Assembly: GCA_029556265.1 (NCBI GenBank)
Contig: JAKQFH010000006.1
Span: 1 to 45,961, forward strand
Length of the DNA stretch: 45,961 nucleotides
Origin: Chloroflexota bacterium
GTDB taxonomy: Bacteria > Chloroflexota > Anaerolineae > Anaerolineales > Anaerolineaceae
Reading direction: 5' to 3'
Below the pieces are notes generated by a model. The model made no database searches. It was not told the DNA's origin and saw only the letters and a list, made by a program, of their open reading frames with translations. Shown here piece after piece: positions 16,036 through 24,640 of the stretch. Position numbers and translations under genes: made by a program. Each line of letters starts with the position of its first letter. Position 1 is the stretch's first letter.

Positions 16036-18633
16036 TTACTTGAGCAGATGGGGCAGGTAATTGCACCAATCCACCTTCAGATTGACATCCACGAAGATTG
16101 ACGCCGGGTTGGGCGGGAAAACGTAGATCAACAACGTGCCGGTATGTTCTCCGTAGGGTAAACCGTGCGAATCAAAGGTTACCTCAATAGTCTGGCAAGT
16201 TCCAGCTGGCAGCGTCCCGAAAACCGGATTCACACTCAGCCAGGGAATATCTTGCAGAATTGAGCCTTCAAGGCGAAACGCGATGTCATGTTGCGTCGGG
16301 CCGATATTTCCCCAGGGCTGCCAGGCGGTCCCATATCCAAAACCGCCACCCGGATTAATAAACTGACCGCCATTCAAGTTGTTGGTGTCGGAGCTTCTCC
16401 GCCCCCATTCACCGCCAGGAGAAAACGACATGGTGGGGTAAAATACCAGCCACCAATGCCCGGAGGGAACCAGAACCGGCACGCTGAGGTTCAGGGTCAC
16501 ATTAGAGGGGAGGCCGCCGCTGCCCAGGCTGAAGCTGAGTTGGGGGTCTGTCGGTGGAATACTCAGAGTCCAGAGGGGCGCCGAGCCACCTCCAGACGGG
16601 TCGCCTGCCGGAATGCCGCCGGAATCGGCGTAAATTTGGAAAGTCAGAGCTGTGGCGTTGGTAAAACTGCTGCCGCCCATCCAGAATTCCCCGGGGATAT
16701 TTATTGTATCAAGCGCCCAGGCGGATCCATTGAAAAAATCATCCGCCAGAAAAGAGCTGTAAGACGGCAGGTCCGGAAATTCCTGAGAGACATAAGCATC
16801 TGTGTCCGCCTCAATGACCGGCTGATACCACAGCACTGCGCCCTTCGGCTGGGCTTCCTCAGTGCGCTGATTGGCGCTTGCGGGTGGGGAGGCTAAAGTA
16901 AGCGAGCCCTCGGGTGGGGTTTCCGTGCCGCTGACCGCGGCTGGCACAAAGCTGCTGCCTTGATTAAAATGCATCCCGGAAGCGGGCATCTCTACCAAAG
17001 CCCAGGTCAGCTCCGCCGCCCGATTATTGCACACCTCAACAGAGGCAGAGCCCGTGCAGTTCGGGCACAGGGTGGCGCTTAGCGCTTGTGGATCTGCGCT
17101 GACACCCGTCCCACCAACGAAGGCCAGGCTGCTGTGGTGCATATTTGCGGCATCGGGGTAAGGCGCGAGCGCTGTGAGGGTGTTGGCAGCCGGGTCATAC
17201 TTCCAAAATTCCGAGGCGTCAAGCGAGGCAACATAAATGATATGCTGGTTCCGGTCAGCGGCAGAGCTTCCAAACCAGGGTCCGCTGATGCCGTGGTCCA
17301 CCGGAGGATCCGCGGGCTGGCTCAAGTTGAACGAATGCAGATTACTCCCGCCAGCCTCAAAGTAATACCTTCCATCCAAAATGGAGCTAAACCGGGCAAA
17401 CTCACCATTATTAATAGGGGAGCTGAAATTGGTTATGGCCCAGGTATTCAGATTAAGCATGTATGCGTTGGTGGTTTTATATTGACCGATGACATATTGA
17501 CCGCTGCCCGGGTCAAGGTCCCCCATCAAGTTACTTTCAAACGGCAGGGTCTGCGTTGACCACGTCCCACCTGGGCCGCTGATGTACAGCTGGTAACTGT
17601 TAGTGGTATTGATCAGGAATCGGCCGTCTGGGGTGATTTCCAAATTGCACTTTTGGCCCCCATAAGATGGTGGACCGGCCATGACCGTAGTCCATGTATC
17701 TGTGGAATCCTGGTATTGGTCAATTGTGTGGGTTGCCGCGTTAAGGGCAAATAAATTCCCGCTTGTATCGACTGCCATCTGGCAGGCTGTATCGTAAGGA
17801 TTGAGGATTGTCCAGGAATCCGTGAGCGGGTAGTAGACGGCAAAATCGCTGGCGTCCGGGCCGGTATCCAGGCTGGTCAGGTAAACCTTTTCAGGGACGG
17901 TTGGACTTATCCCAAAATTGTCTACCCGGGAAACAAAGTTGTACCCGGCAATCCCGATTTTATCCCCTTCCGGAGCTGGCGCGCCGTTGCAGACATAAAC
18001 CTGATCTGGTTGAGCGCCGCCGTCAACGTTGGAAAAAGTCAGCGTGACGGTGCTCCCTTTCCGGGCTGCTTTCATGTGAGCTGTTGTGAAGGGAGAATTC
18101 AGTTCAAAAAAGCCCAACCCAAAGGCGGGACCATTATTACCGGTGTAACATGCAGCGTGGGAGAAAGAATTTAAACCATCTTGCGATTGGATTTTCAGGA
18201 AAGGGTTGCTGTTCCCCGCACCGTAGTTCAGTACCAGAGCAGCGTATTGAGTATTGGTACCGATGGCGATGACATCAGTTTCCGCGCTGTTTCCTTCCCC
18301 GATAGAATCGTTATAGGTCGCGATTCCTTGGTTCCCACAAACCGCGGTGTTATCGGTAATGTTACAGCTGCCTTTCTGGATAGTCCAGTGCGGGCCAAGC
18401 GCGCCGTCCGGTCGGTTGAAATTATCCAGCACAAGGTATCCTGCCTGGATTTCATATCCAGGAATGGAAACGCCGTTCAGATCGGGTGCGGGTTGGGGCT
18501 CTAACCCGAGGGTGGCATCCACCGGTGGGATCTCGCCTTGTGCTAAGACGGAATTCGTCCTGTCAATCTGCCCCATGCTGAGTAGGAGCACACTTAGAAC
18601 CAGGAGAATGGTCAAAGAAATTCTTCCTTTCAT
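16036..18633 (-). CDS. Large secreted beta-propeller/BACON-like protein with YLPHLLK C-terminus
   Basis: An 865-residue exported protein. The start at 18633 is preferred because GGAGG lies five bases upstream; an in-frame ATG is at 18645. A signal peptide covers residues about 1-32 (ISLTILLVLSVLLLSM, then SVLAQG). Residues about 70-250 resemble a laminin-G/concanavalin-like module (LVLDNFNRPDGALGPHWTI). The next 270 or so form repeated WTxx/DxxG blades suggestive of a beta-propeller. The C-terminal part has two Ig-like segments, the last with PWLSVNPVFGTLPAGTCQTI and HTGTLLIYVFPPNP, as in BACON-type domains. It ends WCNYLPHLLK. Function is unknown; carbohydrate or surface binding is a reasonable guess. 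It is transcribed alone. Confidence 0.82.
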   Translation of the reverse strand: MKGRISLTILLVLSVLLLSMGQIDRTNSVLAQGEIPPVDATLGLEPQPAPDLNGVSIPGYEIQAGYLVLDNFNRPDGALGPHWTIQKGSCNITDNTAVCGNQGIATYNDSIGEGNSAETDVIAIGTNTQYAALVLNYGAGNSNPFLKIQSQDGLNSFSHAACYTGNNGPAFGLGFFELNSPFTTAHMKAARKGSTVTLTFSNVDGGAQPDQVYVCNGAPAPEGDKIGIAGYNFVSRVDNFGISPTVPEKVYLTSLDTGPDASDFAVYYPLTDSWTILNPYDTACQMAVDTSGNLFALNAATHTIDQYQDSTDTWTTVMAGPPSYGGQKCNLEITPDGRFLINTTNSYQLYISGPGGTWSTQTLPFESNLMGDLDPGSGQYVIGQYKTTNAYMLNLNTWAITNFSSPINNGEFARFSSILDGRYYFEAGGSNLHSFNLSQPADPPVDHGISGPWFGSSAADRNQHIIYVASLDASEFWKYDPAANTLTALAPYPDAANMHHSSLAFVGGTGVSADPQALSATLCPNCTGSASVEVCNNRAAELTWALVEMPASGMHFNQGSSFVPAAVSGTETPPEGSLTLASPPASANQRTEEAQPKGAVLWYQPVIEADTDAYVSQEFPDLPSYSSFLADDFFNGSAWALDTINIPGEFWMGGSSFTNATALTFQIYADSGGIPAGDPSGGGSAPLWTLSIPPTDPQLSFSLGSGGLPSNVTLNLSVPVLVPSGHWWLVFYPTMSFSPGGEWGRRSSDTNNLNGGQFINPGGGFGYGTAWQPWGNIGPTQHDIAFRLEGSILQDIPWLSVNPVFGTLPAGTCQTIEVTFDSHGLPYGEHTGTLLIYVFPPNPASIFVDVNLKVDWCNYLPHLLK

Positions 18634-18977
18634 GCTTACCTCCATTTAACAAGTATTGCGGCGTCCAAAGAAATCTGAAAGAATCAGTTTATCTTTTTAG
18701 GCGCAGTGGTGCGATTATTTCCGTCGTGGCTGTTGGAATATTGGACAGATGTGCTTTCTCGCATGATTAAGGCTTTCATCCCTGAAAATCCAGGCTTGAG
18801 CAGGACGTTGGCTGAATAGGATGCGTTCCTATCCAGTGGACAGAATAGACAATAACAGAATAGCACGTTTGAGGCAAAAATCAAAGAGGAAGTTTGGAAT
18901 TCAACCCAAAATATGAAAACTTGTTCGTCAATTACATCGCTTTGGAGCTGTACAGGGAAGGATGAGTCCGGAGGCGA
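18634..18977 (-). other. Intergenic region with candidate promoter for the secreted protein
   Basis: These 344 bases hold no convincing gene. On the minus strand TTGATT (18884-18879) and TATTCT (18862-18857) with 16-base spacing could start the secreted-protein transcript, leaving a leader of about 215 bases. I see no riboswitch or tRNA. Confidence 0.4.
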
Positions 18978-19655
18978 CTAGACCCTCTTGACGTCAATTT
19001 CAAAGCCGGGGATTTTTGATTTTCGTTCCAGCCATTTCAGCAGCAGGTTCAAAACAAAGACCATCAACAGATACACGACCGCCACGGCAAGATAGCTGGC
19101 AATCGGATTGTAAGTGACCGTGGCAGCGCGCTTGGCTTTTGCCATCAAATCCTGCACGGCAATCAGGAAGACCACCGCGGTGGTTTTAAGTAGGGAGATA
19201 GGCTCATTGGACCAGGACGGCAGCGCCAGCCGAAGCGCCTGCGGCAAAATTATGTGGCGGATGGTTTGCCAGCGCGAGAGACCAATCGAGCGCCCCGCCA
19301 TCATTTGCGAAGGACCGATGGCTTGGATGGCGCCGCGCAGATATTCCGCCTGGTAGGCTGCGCTGTTCAGCCCGAGCGCCAGATACGCGGAAAGCGTCTG
19401 CGAAAGCGTGATGCCCAGCGAAGGCAGCCCGTAATAAATCAGGAAGAGTTGGACAAGCAGAGGGGTGCCGCGGAAGATTTCAATGTAAGCGGTAGCAAAC
19501 CGGCTCAACCAGCGCGGGGCATAGATTTTTACGAGCGCGAGAAAGAGCCCGAGCGCAAAGCCGAGCGCCAACCCGACGGCAGTCAATTCCAGCGTGACGC
19601 CGGCGCCGCGCAGAAAGTCACTCAAAAATCTCTGCAAGAGGTGCAGCCATTCCAT
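18978..19655 (-). CDS. Polar amino-acid ABC transporter permease (HisM/GlnP type)
   Basis: A 225-residue inner-membrane permease with about five spans. The N-terminal segment GVTLELTAVGLALGFALGLFLALVK is typical of the polar amino-acid uptake family. The region YIEIFRGTPLLVQLFLIYYGLP and the ATPase-contact loop AIGPSQMMAGRSIGLSRWQTIRHIILPQALR are diagnostic. It starts immediately next to the ATPase gene stop (no gap) and is the last gene of a four-gene operon. Together with the permease at 20436-21080 it would form a heterodimeric channel. The amino acid transported is not determinable from these motifs. Confidence 0.92.
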   Translation of the reverse strand: MEWLHLLQRFLSDFLRGAGVTLELTAVGLALGFALGLFLALVKIYAPRWLSRFATAYIEIFRGTPLLVQLFLIYYGLPSLGITLSQTLSAYLALGLNSAAYQAEYLRGAIQAIGPSQMMAGRSIGLSRWQTIRHIILPQALRLALPSWSNEPISLLKTTAVVFLIAVQDLMAKAKRAATVTYNPIASYLAVAVVYLLMVFVLNLLLKWLERKSKIPGFEIDVKRV

Positions 19656-20420
19656 TTAGGATTGCGCTTCTTTCTTCCCGTAGAGTTCGGTGATTTTCCA
19701 GAGGAATTCACGGGTGCGTTCATATTTCGGATGGTAGAACAACGCGTCCGGTGAACCTTCTTCGACAATTTTGCCTCTCTCCATAAAGACAATACGGTCT
19801 GCCACCTCGCGCGCGAAGCCCATTTCGTGGGTCACCACCACCATTGTCATCCCATCCAGAGCCAGTTTGCGCATCACTTCCAAGACTTCGCCAATCAGTT
19901 CGGGATCCAGCGCTGAGGTAGGTTCGTCGAACAGCATCACGCGCGGATCCATCGCCAGGGCGCGGGCAATCCCAACGCGCTGTTGCTGACCGCCTGAAAG
20001 CTGCCCGGGGTAATGCCCCGCCCGGTCTGCCAAACCGACCCGGGTGAGCTCCTCCATCGCTTTTTGTTCTGCCGCTTTCTCCGGCATGTGCTTTACCCGC
20101 ACGAGACCGAGCTTGACGTTCTCCAGGGCGGTCAGGTGGTTGAAAAGCAAAAAATTCTGGAAAACCATACCAATATGCTGGCGCACGCGGTCTTCGTCCG
20201 TGCCTTTGGCGGTAATCTCCTGCTGATCCAGCCAGATTTGACCGCCGTCCGGTTTGGTCAGCAGATTCAGGCAGCGCAGCAGAGTGCTTTTTCCGGTGCC
20301 GCTGGGACCGATGATGACGATCGTATCGCCTTCATTCACGGTCAGGTCAATATTCTCGAAAATTGTATTACTGCCGTAACGTTTGGTCAGCTGTTTGACT
20401 GTGAGAATGGGTTTACTCAT
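19656..20420 (-). CDS. Polar amino-acid ABC transporter ATPase (GlnQ type)
   Basis: A 254-residue ATPase that powers uptake. The Walker A motif is [11 protein letters not shown], the Q-loop is in [19 protein letters not shown], the signature is [16 protein letters not shown], Walker B is [14 protein letters not shown] and the H-loop is [16 protein letters not shown]. The A-loop aromatic lies in [13 protein letters not shown]. Length and motifs match GlnQ/ArtP proteins. It is preceded by one permease gene (15-base gap) and followed directly by the other. It is the only complete ABC ATPase gene in the window and belongs to this importer, so it should not be taken as the missing partner of the AglEFG system. 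Confidence 0.95.
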   Translation of the reverse strand: MSKPILTVKQLTKRYGSNTIFENIDLTVNEGDTIVIIGPSGTGKSTLLRCLNLLTKPDGGQIWLDQQEITAKGTDEDRVRQHIGMVFQNFLLFNHLTALENVKLGLVRVKHMPEKAAEQKAMEELTRVGLADRAGHYPGQLSGGQQQRVGIARALAMDPRVMLFDEPTSALDPELIGEVLEVMRKLALDGMTMVVVTHEMGFAREVADRIVFMERGKIVEEGSPDALFYHPKYERTREFLWKITELYGKKEAQS

Positions 20421-20435
20421 CGGAGGCTCCGGAAG

Positions 20436-21080
20436 CTAAGGGTTAACAGGAATAGTCAGCTTGCGCTCGACCTGCCCCAAAAGTCGATTGGTGACAAAAA
20501 CAAGCACAAAGTAAATCAGCGCGGCAGTAATGTATGCCAGGAAAGGTTGATGGGTGCTGGCGCTGATGAGCTGCGCCCGGCGCAGTATTTCCGGCACGCC
20601 AATCGCGTATACCAGTGAGGAGTCTTTGATAACAATTGCCGCCTCGTTGGACCAGGAAGGGATTGCCAGGCGGATCATCTGTGGGAGGACGACATAACGG
20701 ATTGCCTGCATTTTGGACATGCCAATCGCCCGGGAAGCCATCATCTGCTCACCACTGACGGAGAGAATCGCGCCGCGGAATATTTCCATTTGATAAGCGC
20801 TGCTGATAATACCCAGGGAGATGGAACCTGCCCAGAACGGCGACAAATTTATCGTGCCGGACATCACGAAATAGAGAATAAAAAGCAGCACAATAGGGGG
20901 AATCCCGCGCAAGATGGTGCTGAGGAGATCCAGGACTTTGCCTGCCAACTTGCCGCCGTAGACGGCCGCGAAAGCCAGCACCAATCCAATCAGCAAACCG
21001 GACGGGAGCGCAATTAACGTGACACCGAATGTATAGGCGGTGCCAGACGCGATGTATTGAATGAATCGACTGAAATCCAC
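20436..21080 (-). CDS. Polar amino-acid ABC transporter permease (HisQ/GlnP type)
   Basis: A 214-residue permease with about five spans. ASGTAYTFGVTLIALPSGLLIG is the family N-terminal segment, TILRGIPPIVLLFILYF the central span, and SVSGEQMMASRAIGMSKMQAIRYVVLPQMIR the ATPase-docking loop. It differs enough from the permease at 18978-19655 to suggest a heterodimer rather than a recent duplication. It follows the binding-protein gene after an 82-base gap containing a strong hairpin. Confidence 0.92.
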   Translation of the reverse strand: MDFSRFIQYIASGTAYTFGVTLIALPSGLLIGLVLAFAAVYGGKLAGKVLDLLSTILRGIPPIVLLFILYFVMSGTINLSPFWAGSISLGIISSAYQMEIFRGAILSVSGEQMMASRAIGMSKMQAIRYVVLPQMIRLAIPSWSNEAAIVIKDSSLVYAIGVPEILRRAQLISASTHQPFLAYITAALIYFVLVFVTNRLLGQVERKLTIPVNP

Positions 21081-21121
21081 CGGTTGCTGATCTCCGTATT
21101 CGGTGCTGACCGAAGCTGGAA

Positions 21122-21154
21122 GAAAGGGGATGCCCGCTCCGGGTATCCCCTTTC
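21122..21154 (-). other. Intercistronic hairpin between the binding-protein and permease genes
   Basis: GAAAGGGGAT at 21122-21131 pairs with ATCCCCTTTC at 21145-21154, extended by GCCCG/CGGGT with one G-U pair. On the minus strand a short T-rich run (TTTCTTCC) follows. It may act as a leaky terminator or mRNA-end protector that favours the binding protein over the permeases. Confidence 0.65.
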
Positions 21155-21162
21155 AGAACGCG

Positions 21163-21957
21163 TTACTCGCTAAAGTACTTTACAGCCAGGGCGTCGATAA
21201 AACCTTCATCCTGGAGCGCTTTGATAATCTTGTTGACTTCAGCCTGCAGGGCGGTGTCCCCATTGGGGAGGACGATGTTGATCGGGCCGGTGTAGAGCAT
21301 GCCTTCGTAGACGATCTTGAGGCCGGTTTGCTGCTGCATGATGGCTTTTGCCGGCACCGAATCGGCGACAAGCACATCAATTCGGCCGGATTTCAGGTCC
21401 AGTGAGGCCTGGTCCACGCGCTCGTAGCGGGAGAGCTGGCTTTCGGGCATCAGGCCAGCGCCGACCAGTTCTGTGGTCACCCAGTCGTCCTGCACGGTGC
21501 CGGATTGCACGCCAATTTTGTACTTTGCCACTTCCAGCGGATCGGTAATCGTTCCAGTGAAAGCATCCGTGACCAGGAAGGCGTCTTCCGAGGTGTAATA
21601 CGCATCGGAAAAGTCCACCTGCGCGTCGCGCTCTTCGGTGTAGTTGAAACAGGAAATTGACATGTCAATCTTGCCTTCCTGCACCGCGGCAATCAGGCTG
21701 TCGAAGGGCATGTCAGTCCAGACCAATTCCACGCCCATGCGCCTGGCAATTTCCGTCATCAGCTCAATATCAAAACCCGTGAATTTACCGGCTTCATCGA
21801 CATATTCATACGGCGCATAATCAGCAGATGTGCCGACTACCACCTTACCGGATGTTTTAATCTTATCGAGAACGGAACTGGTTTTTTGCCCCGAACAACC
21901 CGCCAATAAACTGACCGTCAGGACAAGCAGCATCACAAAAACAAGGTGTTTCTTCAT
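21163..21957 (-). CDS. Polar amino-acid ABC transporter substrate-binding lipoprotein
   Basis: A 264-residue family-3 solute-binding protein. The signal segment LVFVMLLVLTVSLLAGC ends in a lipobox Cys, so it is lipid-anchored outside the membrane. GKVVVGTSADYAPYEYVDEAGKFTGFDIELM is the classic ligand-site opening, and GVELVWTDMPFDSLIAAVQEGKIDMSI follows. KIGVQSGTVQDDWV and LKSGRIDVLVADSVPAKAI complete the fold. GGAGG-type ribosome bases precede the ATG. It is the first gene of the operon; a TATAAT box lies about 45 bases upstream (22006-22001 on the minus strand) without a good -35. The preferred amino acid is unknown. Confidence 0.93.
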   Translation of the reverse strand: MKKHLVFVMLLVLTVSLLAGCSGQKTSSVLDKIKTSGKVVVGTSADYAPYEYVDEAGKFTGFDIELMTEIARRMGVELVWTDMPFDSLIAAVQEGKIDMSISCFNYTEERDAQVDFSDAYYTSEDAFLVTDAFTGTITDPLEVAKYKIGVQSGTVQDDWVTTELVGAGLMPESQLSRYERVDQASLDLKSGRIDVLVADSVPAKAIMQQQTGLKIVYEGMLYTGPINIVLPNGDTALQAEVNKIIKALQDEGFIDALAVKYFSE

Positions 21958-22083
21958 TCGCTTCCTCCTAGAAGTGGTTTGGGGATGAATAGTGAACTTA
22001 ATTATAACCGGGTAATCCTAAAATCGGCGATAATTGGCAGGTGATGCGAAAAAGTCGCGTTTTGGGGAGGGCAGCCGGCAGGT

Positions 22084-22272
22084 CTACAACCCACCCGCAT
22101 CCAGATCGGCGGAATCCCTGCGCAAGAAAGCGCGGAACGCGATTAATTCTTCCGGGCTGAGCAGCTCTCGCAACTCCGCTTCACTCAGGCCCAACATCTT
22201 CAGGGTCAAAAAGTCCAAATGGCTCATTGCGTCGGGCGGCATTTCGTTGTCGGGTTGAGGTTTGTCTTCCAT
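22084..22272 (-). CDS. Small acidic protein of unknown function
   Basis: A predicted 62-residue cytoplasmic protein from the ATG at 22272, chosen because GAGGAG lies about ten bases upstream. A longer frame reaches 22413 but has no ribosome site and a different composition. The sequence is helical and acidic (LDFLTLKMLGLSEAELRELL, SPEELIAFRAFL), with no Cys and no membrane segment. A TATAAT box on the minus strand at 22344-22339 could be its promoter. I do not recognise a family; its reality rests on the ribosome site and amphipathic pattern. Confidence 0.5.
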   Translation of the reverse strand: MEDKPQPDNEMPPDAMSHLDFLTLKMLGLSEAELRELLSPEELIAFRAFLRRDSADLDAGGL

Positions 22273-22455
22273 GGCGGCGTAACTCCTCGTCTGCTTCGCG
22301 CTCTGCTGAATCGTTGCGAAAGGACTGGTGTGGGTACGATTATAACGGAAATAGGACAGGGGAGCTTTTCGGTGTAACAAAGGGAAGCGCGCGCGGAAAA
22401 ACCATGCTGCCAAAACAGGAAATCACCTTCCATACGTGCTGTCCATCACCGCCAC

Positions 22456-22484
22456 TTGCTAATGCGAGCAATGTGTTATATACT
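22456..22484 (+). promoter_or_regulatory. Promoter of the DEAD-box helicase gene with a long leader
   Basis: TTGCTA (22456-22461) and TATACT (22479-22484) are separated by exactly 17 bases. Transcription would begin near 22491, giving an untranslated leader of about 240 bases before the ATG at 22730. The leader contains a CCCGGG/CCCGGG hairpin (22547-22564) followed by a T4 run, and GC-rich palindromic stretches. Cold-shock helicase genes in other bacteria have long regulatory leaders, so post-transcriptional control is plausible. The rest of 22273-22729 shows no gene. Confidence 0.6.
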
Positions 22485-22729
22485 CTTGCGGCTCTCATGG
22501 TGAGGGCTTTTATTTGGGTGTGTGTTTTGGACGTTCCAATTTCAGCCCCGGGTCAATTCCCGGGCATTTTGTTGGGAGGCGCGGCACCGCAAGGAGCCGG
22601 CCGGCTGTACGAAACCTGTGTCGGAATCATCAAGACATCCCCCTGAGTGAAAACAAAATTGCGGAAATTTGCCATGCGCAGCGCGGTCTGCGAAGGCGTT
22701 TGTCCGCGCGCGTAAGAACAGGAGTCTTG

Positions 22730-24421
22730 ATGACTGAAAACTTTGCTGCATTAAACCTGCGCCCGGAGTTGGCGCAGGCGGTTACAACCCTGGGGTATAC
22801 CCAACCAACCCCTATCCAGCGCGATATCATCCCCTTGATGTTGGCGGGCAGCGACGTGACCGGGCAAGCCCAAACCGGCACCGGTAAAACCGCCGCCTTC
22901 GCCATCCCAATCCTGCAGCAGTTGGACCCCCCGGCAAGGCTGCCGCAGGCTTTGGTCGTGGCCCCGACGCGTGAGCTTGCCCTACAGGTGGCCGAGATGA
23001 CCCAGGCTTTGGGGCAGTACCTTGAGGTAAACGTGCTTGCCATTTACGGTGGCACTGCCTACAGCCAACAACTGGCTGGGCTGAGGAACGGCGCGCACAT
23101 CGTGGTTGGGACGCCCGGGCGCCTGCTGGACCTGGCAAGACGCGGCCGCCTCGACCTGAGCGCGGTCCGCTTTGTGGTCCTGGACGAAGCGGATGAAATG
23201 CTCTCAATGGGCTTTATTGAGGACGTGGAAGCGCTGCTGGCTCAGACGCCGACCGAAAGGCAGACCGCCTTGTTCTCCGCCACCCTGCCCAAACGCATCA
23301 TGCAGCTCGCGGAAAACTATCTGCGCGATCCCAAAACGGTGCGTATTGAAGCTGAGCAGGTGACTGTGTCCGCCACCGAACAGCGCTATTATCTGGTCAA
23401 CGAATTTGACAAGCTGGCTGTTCTCACGCGCCTTTTTGAGATTGAAAATATCAGCACGGCGTTGATTTTCACGCGCACACGCGCCCGCACTGGCGAATTG
23501 GTAAACGAGCTGAACCTGCGCGGCTTCCCCGCCGAAGCGCTCAGCGGCGATATGAGCCAGGAAGCCCGCGAACGCACCATGGCGCGCTTTCGCAGCGGGC
23601 ATGTTAAAGTCCTGGTGGCGACGGATGTTGCCGCGCGCGGCTTGGACGTGGAAGGTATCTCGCACGTTTTCAATTTTGATTTGCCGGATGAAGCCGAGCT
23701 TTTTGTGCACCGCGTGGGCAGAACCGGCCGAGCCGGGCGAACTGGCATCGCGATATCGCTGGTAACCCCTTCCGAAAGGCGCTTGATGCGGGAAATTGAG
23801 CATTTCACCAAGCAGGAAATGCGCGCGTGCAGTATTCCAACCCCGGAAGAAATCCAGGCTAAGCGTTTGAACGACCTGATGACCAAAATTATGATGTGGC
23901 TCAAACGCGGCAGGGCCAAGGAAGAACGCGCGCTGGTAGAAAGTTTGCTGGTGGAGGGCGTGGATCCGCTGGAATTGGCAGCTGTGGCGCTGAAAATCGC
24001 CCGGGCGGAAGAAAAGCAGCGCCCAATTGCGTCCGTCAGCCCGCTGCCCGAAAAGGCTGTGCGCCCGGAACGGCGCCCGCGCACCAACGCGGGATTTGCG
24101 CGAAAGGGAGATGGTGAAACCAGAGCTCCGGCACCGCGCCGCGAGCGCGAACCCAGACGGAACTATGCCGACCAACCGCGCGAGGCTGGAATGGTACGTA
24201 TGGTGCTTGGTTTGGGCCGGCAGGACGGCATCCGCCCCGGAGATGTGGTTGGTGCGATTGCGTTTCACGCGGACATCCCTGGTTCCAGCCTGGGTAAAAT
24301 CATTATCCAGAGCGACCGCACGATGGTGGACGTCCCCGAGGCGTATGTCGGCAAGGTGCTGGCAGGCAATGGGCGCTATAAGGTGCGCCAACAAGGATTT
24401 AATATTATGGCAATGGATTAA
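22730..24421 (+). CDS. deaD: DEAD-box RNA helicase (CsdA/DeaD-like) with DbpA-type RNA-binding domain
   Basis: ATP-dependent RNA unwinding for ribosome assembly and mRNA handling, often cold-induced. The start at 22730 has AGGAG six bases upstream; the 72-codon upward extension to 22514 looks non-coding. In 563 residues the motifs are in order: Q motif (FAALNLRPELAQAVTTLGYTQPTPIQ), AQTGTGKTAAF, PTRELALQ, TPGRLLD, DEAD, FSATLP, then ARGLDVEGISHVFNFDLP and HRVGRTGRAGRTG. A helical dimerisation-like region follows, then a basic Arg/Pro-rich linker. The final 80 residues (MVRMVLGLGRQDGIRPGDVVGAI, PEAYVGKVL) form a DbpA-type RNA-binding domain. It is monocistronic, closed by a strong terminator. 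Confidence 0.94.
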   Translation: MTENFAALNLRPELAQAVTTLGYTQPTPIQRDIIPLMLAGSDVTGQAQTGTGKTAAFAIPILQQLDPPARLPQALVVAPTRELALQVAEMTQALGQYLEVNVLAIYGGTAYSQQLAGLRNGAHIVVGTPGRLLDLARRGRLDLSAVRFVVLDEADEMLSMGFIEDVEALLAQTPTERQTALFSATLPKRIMQLAENYLRDPKTVRIEAEQVTVSATEQRYYLVNEFDKLAVLTRLFEIENISTALIFTRTRARTGELVNELNLRGFPAEALSGDMSQEARERTMARFRSGHVKVLVATDVAARGLDVEGISHVFNFDLPDEAELFVHRVGRTGRAGRTGIAISLVTPSERRLMREIEHFTKQEMRACSIPTPEEIQAKRLNDLMTKIMMWLKRGRAKEERALVESLLVEGVDPLELAAVALKIARAEEKQRPIASVSPLPEKAVRPERRPRTNAGFARKGDGETRAPAPRREREPRRNYADQPREAGMVRMVLGLGRQDGIRPGDVVGAIAFHADIPGSSLGKIIIQSDRTMVDVPEAYVGKVLAGNGRYKVRQQGFNIMAMD

Positions 24422-24437
24422 TTGCCTGAGGAGTTTC

Positions 24438-24466
24438 GCGCGGACCTGTTTTGGTTCGCGCTTTTT
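24438..24466 (+). terminator. Intrinsic terminator of the helicase gene
   Basis: GCGCGGACC pairs with GGTTCGCGC (9 bp including one G-U pair) around a TGTTTT loop, followed by five T. It begins 17 bases after the stop codon. Confidence 0.88.
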
Positions 24467-24640
24467 GTTACCCACCGCACCACTGGCAATCTGAACGCGG
24501 GCGTGGGGGCTTGTGATTAACTGGCAGCAAGGCGCTTCGCGGCGGTCGTTGTGAAAGGCTGAGAGCGGGGAACAACGCGCCGCGGGCGCCTTTTCAACCG
24601 CAATTATCAGCCCGGCCGCTTTGCGTTGTATAATCGGGCT

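Noticed and set aside
19656-20420. Amino-acid ABC ATPase as the missing ATPase of AglEFG
   Set aside because: It is a GlnQ-type protein lacking the C-terminal regulatory domain of MalK/MsmK ATPases and sits tightly between amino-acid permease genes.
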